This document shows positions 1-6,432 of a DNA stretch of 6,677 bases, in pieces. The translations under genes and the position numbers were made by a program. This DNA comes from JAPSGM01 sp036556985 (GTDB lineage Bacteria; Chloroflexota; Limnocylindria; QHBO01), in contig DATBIK010000077.1 of NCBI GenBank assembly GCA_036556985.1, forward strand, positions 1 to 6,677, given 5' to 3'. Every line of letters begins with the position of its first letter. Position 1 is the stretch's first letter. The notes beneath the pieces are model-generated. The model was not told the origin of the DNA and made no database searches. It was given only the letters and a program-made list of their open reading frames with translations.

Positions 1-222
1 CGCGACACGGACGACCCGGAAGCCCTGTTCGTGGTGCTCCTGCCGGACAGCGGCCGCAACTACGTCGGCAAGCTGTACAACGACGCCTGGCTGCGCCAGG
101 TCGGCCTGCTGGGGGCGGAGGAGGCGGTCAGCGACTACGACTGGCGGGATACGCGTCCGTCCGTGACCGTTCGCCGGGGAGAGGTACTGCCCGACGGGCA
201 CGAAGAAGGGCCGGGGGCGTAG
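1..222 (+). CDS. cbs: Cystathionine beta-synthase-type PLP enzyme, C-terminal fragment (5' end outside window)
   Basis: The frame is open from base 1 and ends at TAG 220-222, giving the last 73 residues. The segment LPDSGRNYVGKLYNDAWL matches the conserved end of the cystathionine beta-synthase catalytic domain (the human enzyme has LPDSVRNYMTKFLSDRWM at this place). These enzymes use pyridoxal phosphate to join homocysteine to serine, making cystathionine in the cytoplasm. Only about 36 residues follow the motif, far too few for the pair of CBS (Bateman) regulatory domains found in many bacterial and eukaryotic homologues, and no such domains appear downstream before the next gene. This is therefore a short form, or a related cysteine synthase that shares the motif. 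The gamma-lyase-type gene at the right edge of the window is its natural pathway partner. Family assignment is good; exact substrate is less certain because the PLP lysine lies outside the window. Confidence 0.8.
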   Translation, partial: RDTDDPEALFVVLLPDSGRNYVGKLYNDAWLRQVGLLGAEEAVSDYDWRDTRPSVTVRRGEVLPDGHEEGPGA

Positions 223-240
223 GTCCCGGCCCATCTCCAG

Positions 241-255
241 CCGCCCGTCGGGCGG
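241..255. terminator. Short GC-rich hairpin between convergent genes, possible weak terminator
   Basis: CCGCCC-GTC-GGGCGG forms a 6-bp all-GC stem with a 3-base loop (or 7 bp around one base). It lies 18 bases after the cbs-type stop and 18 bases beyond the stop of the leftward secreted-protein gene, where a shared terminator would be expected. There is no clear T-run on either side, so its activity is uncertain. Confidence 0.4.
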
Positions 256-273
256 GTCTTCGGCGTCGTCCCC

Positions 274-924
274 TCAGCCACGCCGCCTCGTGCGACGTCC
301 GCGGGCGGCCCACGCCGTCGCGGCGGCAAGCGCCAGGGCGCCGAGCAGCGCGACCGGCACGCCGGCGACCGGCGCCGACGGCATCGCCGTATCCGGCACC
401 GCCTCGCAACTCACATCCGGGTTGAAGTTCGCGAACACGCCGTCCGGGTTGTCCTGCCACACCCACGCGTGGAGCGCGTAGAACGCGGGCAGCTCGTAGC
501 GGTTCGGCTCCTCGACGAGCATGAACATCTCGTCGAACAGCATCGGCGCCATGTCGTTGTCGGCGTCCCATGCCTCGGCGAACACGACGTACTCGAGCGC
601 GACCAGCTCCAGGCCGCCGTCGGCGGTCGGGGCGTAGACGAGCGCCTCGGGTGTCGCCGGGTCGAGCTCGGTGTCGCCGACGAGGTCGCCGTTGATCCAG
701 TGGAAGCCCATCGCCCCTGGTCCGTCCAGGTTGGCGATGCATTCGTGCAGCGGCCCCTCGGGCGGCAGGCCGTAGCCGGCTTCCTCGGCAGCTGCAACGT
801 CGCGGAACGGCTCGGTCGCCGCGCGAGCGGCCGCCAGCTCCTCCTCCTGCGCCGCCACGCCGGCGGGCATGACGAGCGCGATCAGCAGCGACGCGGGCAT
901 CAGGATGTGCGTCAGCCGTCGCAT
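274..924 (-). CDS. Secreted, C-terminally membrane-anchored protein of unknown function
   Basis: 216 residues. Residues 1-25 are a typical Sec signal peptide (MRRLTH basic start, hydrophobic core, AGVAA cleavage site before QEEE). The mature domain (about 30-173) is acidic and carries GAMGFHWIN (70-78), PEALVY (92-97), LVALEYVVFAEAWDA (107-121), YALHAWVWQDNPDGVF (149-164) and NPDVSC (168-173). This pattern resembles conserved hypothetical proteins I recall from actinobacterial and Chloroflexota genomes, but I cannot name the family. Cys62 and Cys173 could form a disulfide outside the cell. After a VPDTAM sequence (176-181) comes a hydrophobic segment (about 187-207) and the basic end RGRRTRRRG, an order like a sortase-type cell-wall sorting signal or a simple C-terminal anchor. 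The ATG lies 3 bases after the DUF4242 stop with AAGGAG 9 bases upstream, so the two genes are probably cotranscribed. No catalytic function can be inferred. Confidence 0.85.
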   Translation of the reverse strand: MRRLTHILMPASLLIALVMPAGVAAQEEELAAARAATEPFRDVAAAEEAGYGLPPEGPLHECIANLDGPGAMGFHWINGDLVGDTELDPATPEALVYAPTADGGLELVALEYVVFAEAWDADNDMAPMLFDEMFMLVEEPNRYELPAFYALHAWVWQDNPDGVFANFNPDVSCEAVPDTAMPSAPVAGVPVALLGALALAAATAWAARGRRTRRRG

Positions 925-927
925 CGG

Positions 928-1179
928 TCAGTCTCCTTCGACCACAGGGAAGATTTCATCGGCCACCAGGCCGTGCGCCTCCCGGTGCACGCGATTGGCG
1001 GCCTCGCTGTCCGGAGCGTCGACCAGGCAGAAGATCTTGCCGGTGCCCTCGTCGACCCAGTAGCGCAGGTAGCGAACGCCGTAGCGGTCCTGGGTCTGGA
1101 GATCGGCCATGTGTGCCTGGGCAACGTCCTTCACGGCGACCCCGCCGTCGATGGTGTGCATGTCCATGTAGAGCGGCAT
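928..1179 (-). CDS. DUF4242 family protein (SCO4226-like, nickel-binding ferredoxin-like fold)
   Basis: 83 residues from the ATG at 1179. The sequence follows the DUF4242 pattern: start MPLYMDMHTIDGG, then QAHMADL (21-27), YGVRYLRYWVDEGTGKIFC (33-51), DAPDSEA (54-60) and HREAHG (65-70), ending in ADEIFPVVEGD. The family is small and mostly uncharacterised; the Streptomyces coelicolor member SCO4226 is known to bind nickel. His8, His23, Cys51, His65 and His69 are candidate metal ligands here, by inference. A start at 1230 would add 17 Arg/Pro-rich residues, but the near-perfect ribosome binding site just before 1179 decides for the shorter form. It lies 81 bases after the LuxR gene and 3 bases before the secreted-protein gene, so it sits inside a probable regulator-led operon. 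There is no signal peptide, so it is probably cytoplasmic. It could be a metal-handling or small-ligand-sensing accessory; the role is unknown. Confidence 0.85.
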   Translation of the reverse strand: MPLYMDMHTIDGGVAVKDVAQAHMADLQTQDRYGVRYLRYWVDEGTGKIFCLVDAPDSEAANRVHREAHGLVADEIFPVVEGD

Positions 1180-1183
1180 GCGT

Positions 1184-1192
1184 ACCTCCTTT
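1184..1192 (-). promoter_or_regulatory. Strong ribosome binding site of the DUF4242 gene
   Basis: Read on the minus strand, AAAGGAGGT is followed by ACGC and then the ATG at 1179. It is a near-complete match to the anti-Shine-Dalgarno sequence, the best in the window. It fixes the start at 1179 rather than 1230 and predicts strong translation of this gene relative to the upstream regulator. Confidence 0.85.
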
Positions 1193-1260
1193 CGCCGAGG
1201 AGGATCGGGTCCGGGACCGCGCCGCCGCATCGGGCGTCCTACCCAGGTTCGGCCGTGGGA

Positions 1261-3870
1261 CTACCCATCTTTCGGGTTGGCCGATTCGCTGCCGCGCGAG
1301 ATGGCGATCGCCTCGCTGCGGCGTCGAGCGCCGAGCTTGGCGAGTATGGCCGCCACGTGATGGCTCGCGGTGCGCGGCGAGATGACCAGTCGTTCGGCGA
1401 TCTCACGGTCGGTGAGGCCATCCGCCACCAGCGCGAGAACCTCGCGCTCCCGGGCAGTCAAGCCGGCCGGTGATGCCGCCGTCGTACGCCGCGGTCCCAA
1501 CGGGATGTTGGTTGCGCCGAGTGCGCGCAGATCGCGGCGAACCCTCGCGGCGAGGGGTTCGGCGCCGAGGGCCATGAGCTGGGCGAGCGCGTCGCGGAGC
1601 GAAGGCTCGTCCCCGACCTCTGCCCGCGCCCAGGCCGCCTCGTACGGGCAGCCGATCTCTGCCCAGAGCCGGGCGGCGGCGTCATGGTCGCCGCCGATCG
1701 ACGCCGCGAACGGCGGTGCCGCCCCCGCCGCGCCGACCGGCTCATTCGAGAGCCGATGGATCCAGAACGCGAGCTCGCCGATGGCCCACGGCAGCGCGAG
1801 GTGGCGCGCCTCGCCGAGCGTCGCGGTCAGCCGCTCCACGCACGCGGACCGGTCCTCGGTCGTCCATCCTTCGAGCCAGGCCGCCTCCGCCAGCCCCGCG
1901 GCGGCCGGCCACGTGCGCTGCAGGTCGTTCGTGCGTTGAGCGATCGACCATGCCTCCTCGAGCGGTTCCCGCGCGTCGGGGAGGCCGCGTCGGGCGCGGG
2001 TGCGGCCCCGGACGACGAGGGCGACCATCGGCGAGATGGGCGACGACGCCTCGTCGCCCAGCGCGCGCGCCGCGATCGCGTCGGCCTCCTCGTACCTGCC
2101 CTGCTCGAAGCGGATGCGACCCAGCCAAGCGAGCGCGTAGCGCCCGGCGTAGTCGAGGTCGTGGGCCGCCCCGTACGCAACGGCACGCTCGAGCGCTGCC
2201 GCGCCCGCTTCGTAGCGTCGGATCTCTCCGAGCGTGGAGCCGGTGTTCGACAGCGCGCCGATCACGCCGCGGTGATCGCCGAGCTCCTCGGCGATTCGCC
2301 CGGAGCGCTCGAGATCGTCGATGCCGGCCATGTCCTCGGAACCGATCACGCGCGCGCAGCCGAGGGCGTTGTAGGCCAGTGAAAGCGCCTTTCGGGCGCC
2401 GCTTTGCTCGGCGACCGTGATGGCGCGCTGGGCCCAGGTCGCGGCATCCGCCGACCGGCGCGCCAGCATGGCCATGTAGGCAGCCAGCGCGTACGCCTCG
2501 GCTGCCCGCCCATCATGCTGGGCGCCCGGATGCGCCTCGAGCGCTGCCACCGTCTCGTCCATGACGGCATACGCCTCGCGAGAGCGCCCTGCCGTCCACA
2601 GCCCTCGTGCCAGCTGGGCTTGGTACCACCCAAGCGCGATGGCGTCCGACCCGTCAGTCACGAGGGCCACCGCCCGCTCCCAGGCCTCGACGGCTGCGGC
2701 CTGGAGGTCGACGTTCGTCAGCTCCTCCGCGTAGCGGCCAAGGAGCGTCGCGGCATCCGTCGCTGGAAGGCTCCCGACGTGCGCAACCGCGGCCGCGTAG
2801 TGTTCGACCGCCTGACGATGCGCACTGACGCGCGCGGCGGCGTCGCCCGCCTCTCGCGCCCAGCGCAGGACCGCGACGGGGTCGCCGGTCGCGGCGGCGT
2901 GGTGGGCCAGCCGTGCCGGGTTCGTGGTGGCGTCGGCGCTCAACTGGTCGAGCAGTCGCTGATGCAGCCGGCGTGACGCATCGGCTGTCAGGCTCGAGGC
3001 GACGGCCAGGCGGGCCAGCTCGTGGCGAAAGCGGAGGACCCATTCGTCATCGACCAGCACGGCGGCGCGCACCGCCTCGTCGATCGCCCGAGGGTCGGTC
3101 TCGAGCCGGCGGAGGAGCGATCGCTCGACACCTCCCGGCTCGACCGAGACCAGCTCCAGGACCTCCCGGGAGGCGGGGGGAAGCCGGTTGATGCGAGTCA
3201 GCACGGCATCCGTGACGGTCTGGGGCACCCCTGCCGCGGGAGCCGCAAGGACCTCGGTCACGTAGAACGGATTGCCGCCGGTGACGCGATGGAGCTCCTC
3301 CGGGTCGACCTCGTGCCCTGCGGCCAGTGCCCGTACGCCGGCGGCCGACAGCGGCTCGATCCGTCGACGGAGCAGCCCGGAGGTGGCAAGGTCGCCCAGG
3401 ACGGTCCGCAGCGGGTGCGCCGCATCCACTTCGTCGGTCCGCATCGAGCCCAGCACCAGCGACGGTCTGTCTCCGATCCGGCGCCCGATGAAGCGGAGGA
3501 GGTCGAGGGTTGCCTCGTCCGCCCAGTGCAGGTCCTCCAGGACCGCGATCGTCGGGAGGCGCACATCCTCGAGGAAGGCGTCGAACACGGCATGTGTCGG
3601 TGCGCTGGCAGCCATGCTGGCGGCGGTGGCCTCGGCGCCGCGTCCCGCCATGTCCGCGAGCGGGCCCAGTGGCCGCGGCGTGGCAAGGGCGTCGCACGCG
3701 CCCCACAACACGCGCATGGTGCTGGGGTGTCGGGCCAGCGAACGAAGGACCGATGACTTGCCGACCCCGGCCTCGCCCTCCAGCACGATGAGCCGGCCCT
3801 GTCCGCCGCTGGCTGCCACTGCCGCGCGGCGGAGTTCATCGAGAAGCTCGGCCCGTTCGAGAAGCTCCAC
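1261..3870 (-). CDS. Large ATP-binding LuxR-family transcriptional regulator (LAL/MalT-like)
   Basis: 869 residues from a GTG. Order of domains: AAA/STAND-type ATPase at the N-terminus with Walker A GEAGVGKSS (32-40) and Walker B TIAVLEDLHWAD (107-118), and a GNPFYVTEVL motif (199-208) typical of this group. A long Ala/Leu-rich helical repeat region of TPR type follows (about 310-780, with units such as GRYEEADAIAARAL). The C-terminus is a LuxR helix-turn-helix (about 804-865) that starts LTAREREVLAL, with recognition helix SPRTASHHVAAIL. Size and order fit the LAL class, where ATP and a ligand or partner protein control oligomerisation and DNA binding. The ligand is not identifiable. No Shine-Dalgarno is visible before the GTG, and the upstream microprotein gene ends 30 bases before it in the same frame, so translational coupling is plausible. 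All key ATPase and HTH residues look intact. mmsA and the downstream small genes are candidate targets, by inference only. Confidence 0.93.
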   Translation of the reverse strand: MELLERAELLDELRRAAVAASGGQGRLIVLEGEAGVGKSSVLRSLARHPSTMRVLWGACDALATPRPLGPLADMAGRGAEATAASMAASAPTHAVFDAFLEDVRLPTIAVLEDLHWADEATLDLLRFIGRRIGDRPSLVLGSMRTDEVDAAHPLRTVLGDLATSGLLRRRIEPLSAAGVRALAAGHEVDPEELHRVTGGNPFYVTEVLAAPAAGVPQTVTDAVLTRINRLPPASREVLELVSVEPGGVERSLLRRLETDPRAIDEAVRAAVLVDDEWVLRFRHELARLAVASSLTADASRRLHQRLLDQLSADATTNPARLAHHAAATGDPVAVLRWAREAGDAAARVSAHRQAVEHYAAAVAHVGSLPATDAATLLGRYAEELTNVDLQAAAVEAWERAVALVTDGSDAIALGWYQAQLARGLWTAGRSREAYAVMDETVAALEAHPGAQHDGRAAEAYALAAYMAMLARRSADAATWAQRAITVAEQSGARKALSLAYNALGCARVIGSEDMAGIDDLERSGRIAEELGDHRGVIGALSNTGSTLGEIRRYEAGAAALERAVAYGAAHDLDYAGRYALAWLGRIRFEQGRYEEADAIAARALGDEASSPISPMVALVVRGRTRARRGLPDAREPLEEAWSIAQRTNDLQRTWPAAAGLAEAAWLEGWTTEDRSACVERLTATLGEARHLALPWAIGELAFWIHRLSNEPVGAAGAAPPFAASIGGDHDAAARLWAEIGCPYEAAWARAEVGDEPSLRDALAQLMALGAEPLAARVRRDLRALGATNIPLGPRRTTAASPAGLTAREREVLALVADGLTDREIAERLVISPRTASHHVAAILAKLGARRRSEAIAISRGSESANPKDG

Positions 3871-3900
3871 GCGGCTCAGCGACCGAGTGGGGTCGAGGCC

Positions 3901-4071
3901 CTAGATCGCAGCATGTTCCTGCGGCTCCCATTCGTCCTCGGTGCCGCGCTCGTCGGTGTACAGGCAGCCGGCATGGATGCGCCGACGCTCGCCGTCGTGC
4001 TCGGCCGCCATCCACGCCTGTCCCGCCTCGATGGCGTTTCCGCAGATGGCGCAGACCGGTGGCTCCTCCAC
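3901..4071 (-). CDS. Small CxxC...HxxC zinc-finger-like protein (56 residues)
   Basis: Read leftward from GTG 4071-4069 to TAG 3903-3901. It begins VEEPPVCAICGNAIEAG and contains AWMAAEHDGE, then RRRIHAGCLY, and ends in an acidic tail with EDEWEPQEHAAI. Cys7, Cys10, His33 and Cys36 (CxxC, 22 residues, HxxC) form a plausible single treble-clef or zinc-ribbon site. No named family is recognised. Coding support comes from the spaced Cys/His pattern, a good promoter ending exactly at the GTG, and its position as first gene of the leftward operon. The frame stays open up to a TGA at 4143-4141, but no ATG or good ribosome site lies upstream, and the next ATG (codon 21) would remove the CxxC. The GTG therefore probably starts a leaderless message. 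The ORF is in the same frame as the downstream LuxR gene, separated by the TAG and ten codons. It may act as a regulatory partner of LuxR or in nucleic-acid or protein binding; function unknown. Confidence 0.72.
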   Translation of the reverse strand: MEEPPVCAICGNAIEAGQAWMAAEHDGERRRIHAGCLYTDERGTEDEWEPQEHAAI

Positions 4072-4077
4072 GGGGCG

Positions 4078-4106
4078 ACGATAGCGCCGTGCCAGCCTTC
4101 GGTCCA
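4078..4106 (-). promoter_or_regulatory. Predicted leaderless promoter of the zinc-finger/LuxR operon
   Basis: On the minus strand: TGGACC (4106-4101, 4 of 6 matches to TTGACA), a 17-base spacer, then TATCGT (4083-4078, 4 of 6 matches to TATAAT and fitting TAnnnT). Six bases separate the -10 box from the GTG at 4071, so transcription would begin at about the start codon itself. This is the geometry of leaderless mRNAs common in Actinomycetota. Prediction from sequence only. Confidence 0.5.
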
Positions 4107-4138
4107 GAGCGAGGGTCTCGATCCGCGAGCTCGCTGGT

Positions 4139-4162
4139 CGTCAGCCGCGACGCGGGCTGACG
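4139..4162. repeat. Inverted repeat, candidate operator in the divergent mmsA / zinc-finger-luxR region
   Basis: CGTCAGCC, eight bases, GGCTGACG: perfect 8-bp arms. The right arm (4155-4162) fully covers the predicted mmsA -35 box, and the whole element lies about 33 bases upstream of the -35 of the divergent operon. This is where a repressor of mmsA, or a shared regulator of both units, would bind. It could also be a chance GC-rich palindrome or fold weakly in RNA. Confidence 0.5.
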
Positions 4163-4185
4163 CCCACGCAACGACGGAGTACCCT
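4157..4185 (+). promoter_or_regulatory. Predicted promoter of mmsA
   Basis: CTGACG (4157-4162, 4 of 6 to TTGACA), a 17-base spacer and TACCCT (4180-4185, fits TAnnnT) form a sigma-70-like promoter. The expected transcript start is near 4192, leaving a short leader of about 22 bases. That leader contains GAGGA (4203-4207), a ribosome site six bases before the ATG at 4214. Confidence 0.45.
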
Positions 4186-4213
4186 CTGAGGCGGAGCGAA
4201 GAGAGGAACCGAG

Positions 4214-5755
4214 ATGACACAGATCGCTGAGCCGCGCAGCGCGGCCGCGGAGACCACGCTCGAGCGCGTCAACCACTGGATCGGGGGGCGGCGGGTGGAG
4301 GGCACCAGCGGGCGGCGTGGCCCGGTCTACAACCCGGCCACGGGGGAACTGGCGCGCGAGGTGGACTTCGCGTCGATCGAGGAGGTCGACGCAGCGGTGA
4401 AGGCTGCCAGGGCGGCGTTTCCCGCCTGGCGAGCCACGTCGCTCAGCAAGCGGACGGATGTCATGTTCCGCATCCGCAACCTGGTCGAGCAGCACCGCGA
4501 GGAGATCGCTGCGCACCTGACCCGCGAGCACGGCAAGGTCCGCACCGACGCCCTCGGCGAGGTACAGCGCGGCCTCGAGAACCTCGAGTTCGCCACCGGC
4601 ATCCCGACCCTGTTGAAGGGCGGCTTCTCCGAGCAGGTCTCGGGCGGGATCGACGTCTACCAGATTCGGCAGCCGCTGGGCGTGGTGGCCGGCATCACGC
4701 CCTTCAACTTCCCGGCCATGGTGCCGATGTGGATGTTCGCCAACGCCATCGCCTGCGGGAACACGTTCATCCTCAAGCCGTCCGAGAAGGACCCGTCGGC
4801 ATCGGTCTACCTGGCCGAGCTGCTGAAGGAGGCGGGGGTGCCGGACGGCGTCTTCAACGTGGTGCACGGCGACAAGGTCGCCGTCGATCGCATCCTGGAG
4901 CACCCCGACATCGCGGCGGTGAGCTTCGTGGGCTCCACGCCGATCGCGCGCTACATCTACGAGACCGGCACCGCGCACGGCAAGCGCGTCCAGGCCCTGG
5001 GCGGCGCCAAGAACCACATGGTCGTGCTGCCCGATGCCGACATCGACATGGCCGCCGATGCCGCGGTCTCGGCCGCCTACGGCTCCGCCGGCGAGCGCTG
5101 CATGGCGATCAGCGTGGTGGTGGCGGTCGGCGACGTCGCCGACCCGCTGGTGGACGCCATCGAGCAGCGCCTTCCGAAGATCAGGGTCGGTCCCGGCTCG
5201 GAGGAGGGGGTCGAGATGGGCCCGCTCATCACGCGGGAGCATCGGGATCGCGTGGCCGGCTTCCTGGACAGCGGGGTCGCCGCCGGCGCCACGCTGCGCG
5301 CTGATGGGCGGCAGCACGTCCTCTACGACCAGGAGGAGGGCGGCTTCTTCCTGGGGGTCTCTCTGCTCGACAACGTGACGCCGGAGATGGAGTGCTACCG
5401 CAACGAGATCTTCGGCCCGGTGCTCGAGGTGGTCCGGGTCCCGACCTACGCCGATGCCATGCAGGTCATCGGCGACAACCCCTACGCCAACGGCACCGCC
5501 ATCTTCACCCGCGACGGCGGCGCCGCGCGCCAGTTCCAGTTCGACGTCGAGGTCGGGATGGTGGGCATCAACGTGCCGATCCCGGTGCCGGTGGCCTACT
5601 ACAGCTTCGGCGGCTGGAAGGCGTCCCTGTTCGGCGACCTGCACATGTACGGCCCCGAGGGAATCCAGTTCTACACGCGGGCCAAGGTCGTCACGGCCCG
5701 GTGGCCGGATCCCGCCACTTCGAAGGTCGACCTGGGCTTCCCGCAGACCCGCTGA
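4214..5755 (+). CDS. mmsA: CoA-acylating methylmalonate-semialdehyde dehydrogenase
   Basis: 513 residues, full length for the family (about 500). It oxidises methylmalonate semialdehyde, or malonate semialdehyde, with NAD+ and CoA to propionyl-CoA or acetyl-CoA plus CO2, in valine and myo-inositol catabolism. Seen in sequence: TPFNFPAMVPMW (162-173; oxyanion Asn165), LKPSEKDPS (187-195; cofactor Lys188), FVGSTPIARYIYE (238-250; Rossmann loop), ALGGAKNHMVVLPDAD (261-276), GSAGERCMAIS (290-300; catalytic Cys296) and EIFGPVL (398-404). GGAKNH stands where hydrolytic aldehyde dehydrogenases have ELGGK with the general-base Glu. That missing Glu is the hallmark of the CoA-dependent MmsA/IolA branch and allows CoA to take the acyl group. 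The enzyme is cytoplasmic and usually tetrameric. No mmsB, iol or acyl-CoA genes flank it here, so the pathway is not fixed by context. It diverges from the regulator operon and converges on the fasciclin gene. Confidence 0.95.
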   Translation: MTQIAEPRSAAAETTLERVNHWIGGRRVEGTSGRRGPVYNPATGELAREVDFASIEEVDAAVKAARAAFPAWRATSLSKRTDVMFRIRNLVEQHREEIAAHLTREHGKVRTDALGEVQRGLENLEFATGIPTLLKGGFSEQVSGGIDVYQIRQPLGVVAGITPFNFPAMVPMWMFANAIACGNTFILKPSEKDPSASVYLAELLKEAGVPDGVFNVVHGDKVAVDRILEHPDIAAVSFVGSTPIARYIYETGTAHGKRVQALGGAKNHMVVLPDADIDMAADAAVSAAYGSAGERCMAISVVVAVGDVADPLVDAIEQRLPKIRVGPGSEEGVEMGPLITREHRDRVAGFLDSGVAAGATLRADGRQHVLYDQEEGGFFLGVSLLDNVTPEMECYRNEIFGPVLEVVRVPTYADAMQVIGDNPYANGTAIFTRDGGAARQFQFDVEVGMVGINVPIPVPVAYYSFGGWKASLFGDLHMYGPEGIQFYTRAKVVTARWPDPATSKVDLGFPQTR

Positions 5756-5761
5756 TGGCGG

Positions 5762-5795
5762 CGAGAGCCCCGCATCGAGCGATGCGGGGCTCTCG
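5762..5795. terminator. Strong bidirectional hairpin between convergent mmsA and fasciclin genes
   Basis: A perfect 15-bp stem (CGAGAGCCCCGCATC pairing with GATGCGGGGCTCTCG) with a four-base GAGC loop. It begins 6 bases after the mmsA stop and ends 21 bases from the fasciclin stop. No T-run follows on either strand, so it is a U-less hairpin able to serve both directions, or a 3'-end stabiliser. Confidence 0.85.
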
Positions 5796-5816
5796 TGGAC
5801 TTGCGTGGGTGCCGGA

Positions 5817-6413
5817 TCAGATGTCGATCGGGATCAGCACCCGGTTGATGGTGTGGATCACGCCGTTGTCGGCCTTGATGTTTATGCCCCGCAGCACCAG
5901 GCGCGGGTCGCGGAGGTCGGGATCGTTGTCGCGCAGGAAGATGAAGCGCGGCTTGATCTCGGCTCCGTCGAGCAGGGTCGGGATCTTGCGGCTGAAGATG
6001 ACCTTCAGCGGGCCGTAGTAGCCGGGGGCCACGTGGTACAGCAGGATGTTGGTCAGCACCGGGATCGGGTCGCCGCCACCCAGCTCGGTCAGCGCGCCGA
6101 CCAGGAAGTTCCAGGCACCGGACTCGCTCCGCCCCTTGTACCCGAGGTCGCGCGCCGTGCGGATGAAGGCCGCGTCGTTGGGCGCGAACACGGTGAGCGT
6201 GGCATCGGGGTTTGCGAGCGGTCCCTCCAGCCCCGCCGCGAGCACGGCGTTCAGCAGGATGTCGTAGTCGGACCGCTTGCGGTCGAACTCCCCACCGCTG
6301 GCCGCGACGATGTCCGTGATGGTGCCACGACTGGCGCCGCCCCAGGCCGACGCCGCTGGCGCCACGGCCAGGACGAGGGAGAGGGACAGAAGCGTGGCGA
6401 TGATCCTCTTCAT
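5817..6413 (-). CDS. Secreted fasciclin (FAS1) domain protein
   Basis: 198 residues. A Sec signal peptide covers residues 1-23 (MKRIIATLLSLSLVLAVAPAASA). One FAS1 domain fills the rest (about 31-195): TITDIVAASGGEF (31-43), DILLNAVLAAGL (51-62), the H1 motif TVFAPNDAAF (74-83), LLYHVAPG (124-131) and the H2 motif NGVIHTINRVLIP (183-195). There is no lipobox Cys and no C-terminal membrane segment, so the protein is probably released or loosely held at the surface. FAS1 domains mediate adhesion or protein-protein contacts in many bacteria, but the partner here is unknown. The start is supported by AGGAGA nine bases before the ATG. It is transcribed alone on the minus strand, converging with mmsA and diverging from the PLP enzyme at the right edge. 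Family assignment is firm; biological role is not. Confidence 0.95.
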   Translation of the reverse strand: MKRIIATLLSLSLVLAVAPAASAWGGASRGTITDIVAASGGEFDRKRSDYDILLNAVLAAGLEGPLANPDATLTVFAPNDAAFIRTARDLGYKGRSESGAWNFLVGALTELGGGDPIPVLTNILLYHVAPGYYGPLKVIFSRKIPTLLDGAEIKPRFIFLRDNDPDLRDPRLVLRGINIKADNGVIHTINRVLIPIDI

Positions 6414-6432
6414 CTGAGTCGTCTCCTGTGTG

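Noticed and set aside
1208..1218. GGTCC-G-GGACC palindrome between luxR and the DUF4242 gene
   Set aside because: The arms are 5 bp around one base, too tight for a hairpin terminator and too short to call an operator in GC-rich DNA. No promoter-like boxes accompany it.
469..1473. 334-codon plus-strand ORF
   Set aside because: It runs antisense across three supported minus-strand genes and their gaps, with no recognisable motif or ribosome site.
3876..4220. 114-codon minus-strand ORF overlapping the zinc-finger gene
   Set aside because: It is Ser/Arg-rich without motifs, and overlaps both the zinc-finger frame (which has ordered Cys/His ligands) and the start of mmsA.
3836..5644. 602-codon minus-strand ORF opposite mmsA and the divergent region
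   Set aside because: It is the antisense of a clearly recognised dehydrogenase, with His/Arg/Asp/Gly-rich composition and no domain motifs. Long antisense frames are expected in GC-rich coding DNA.
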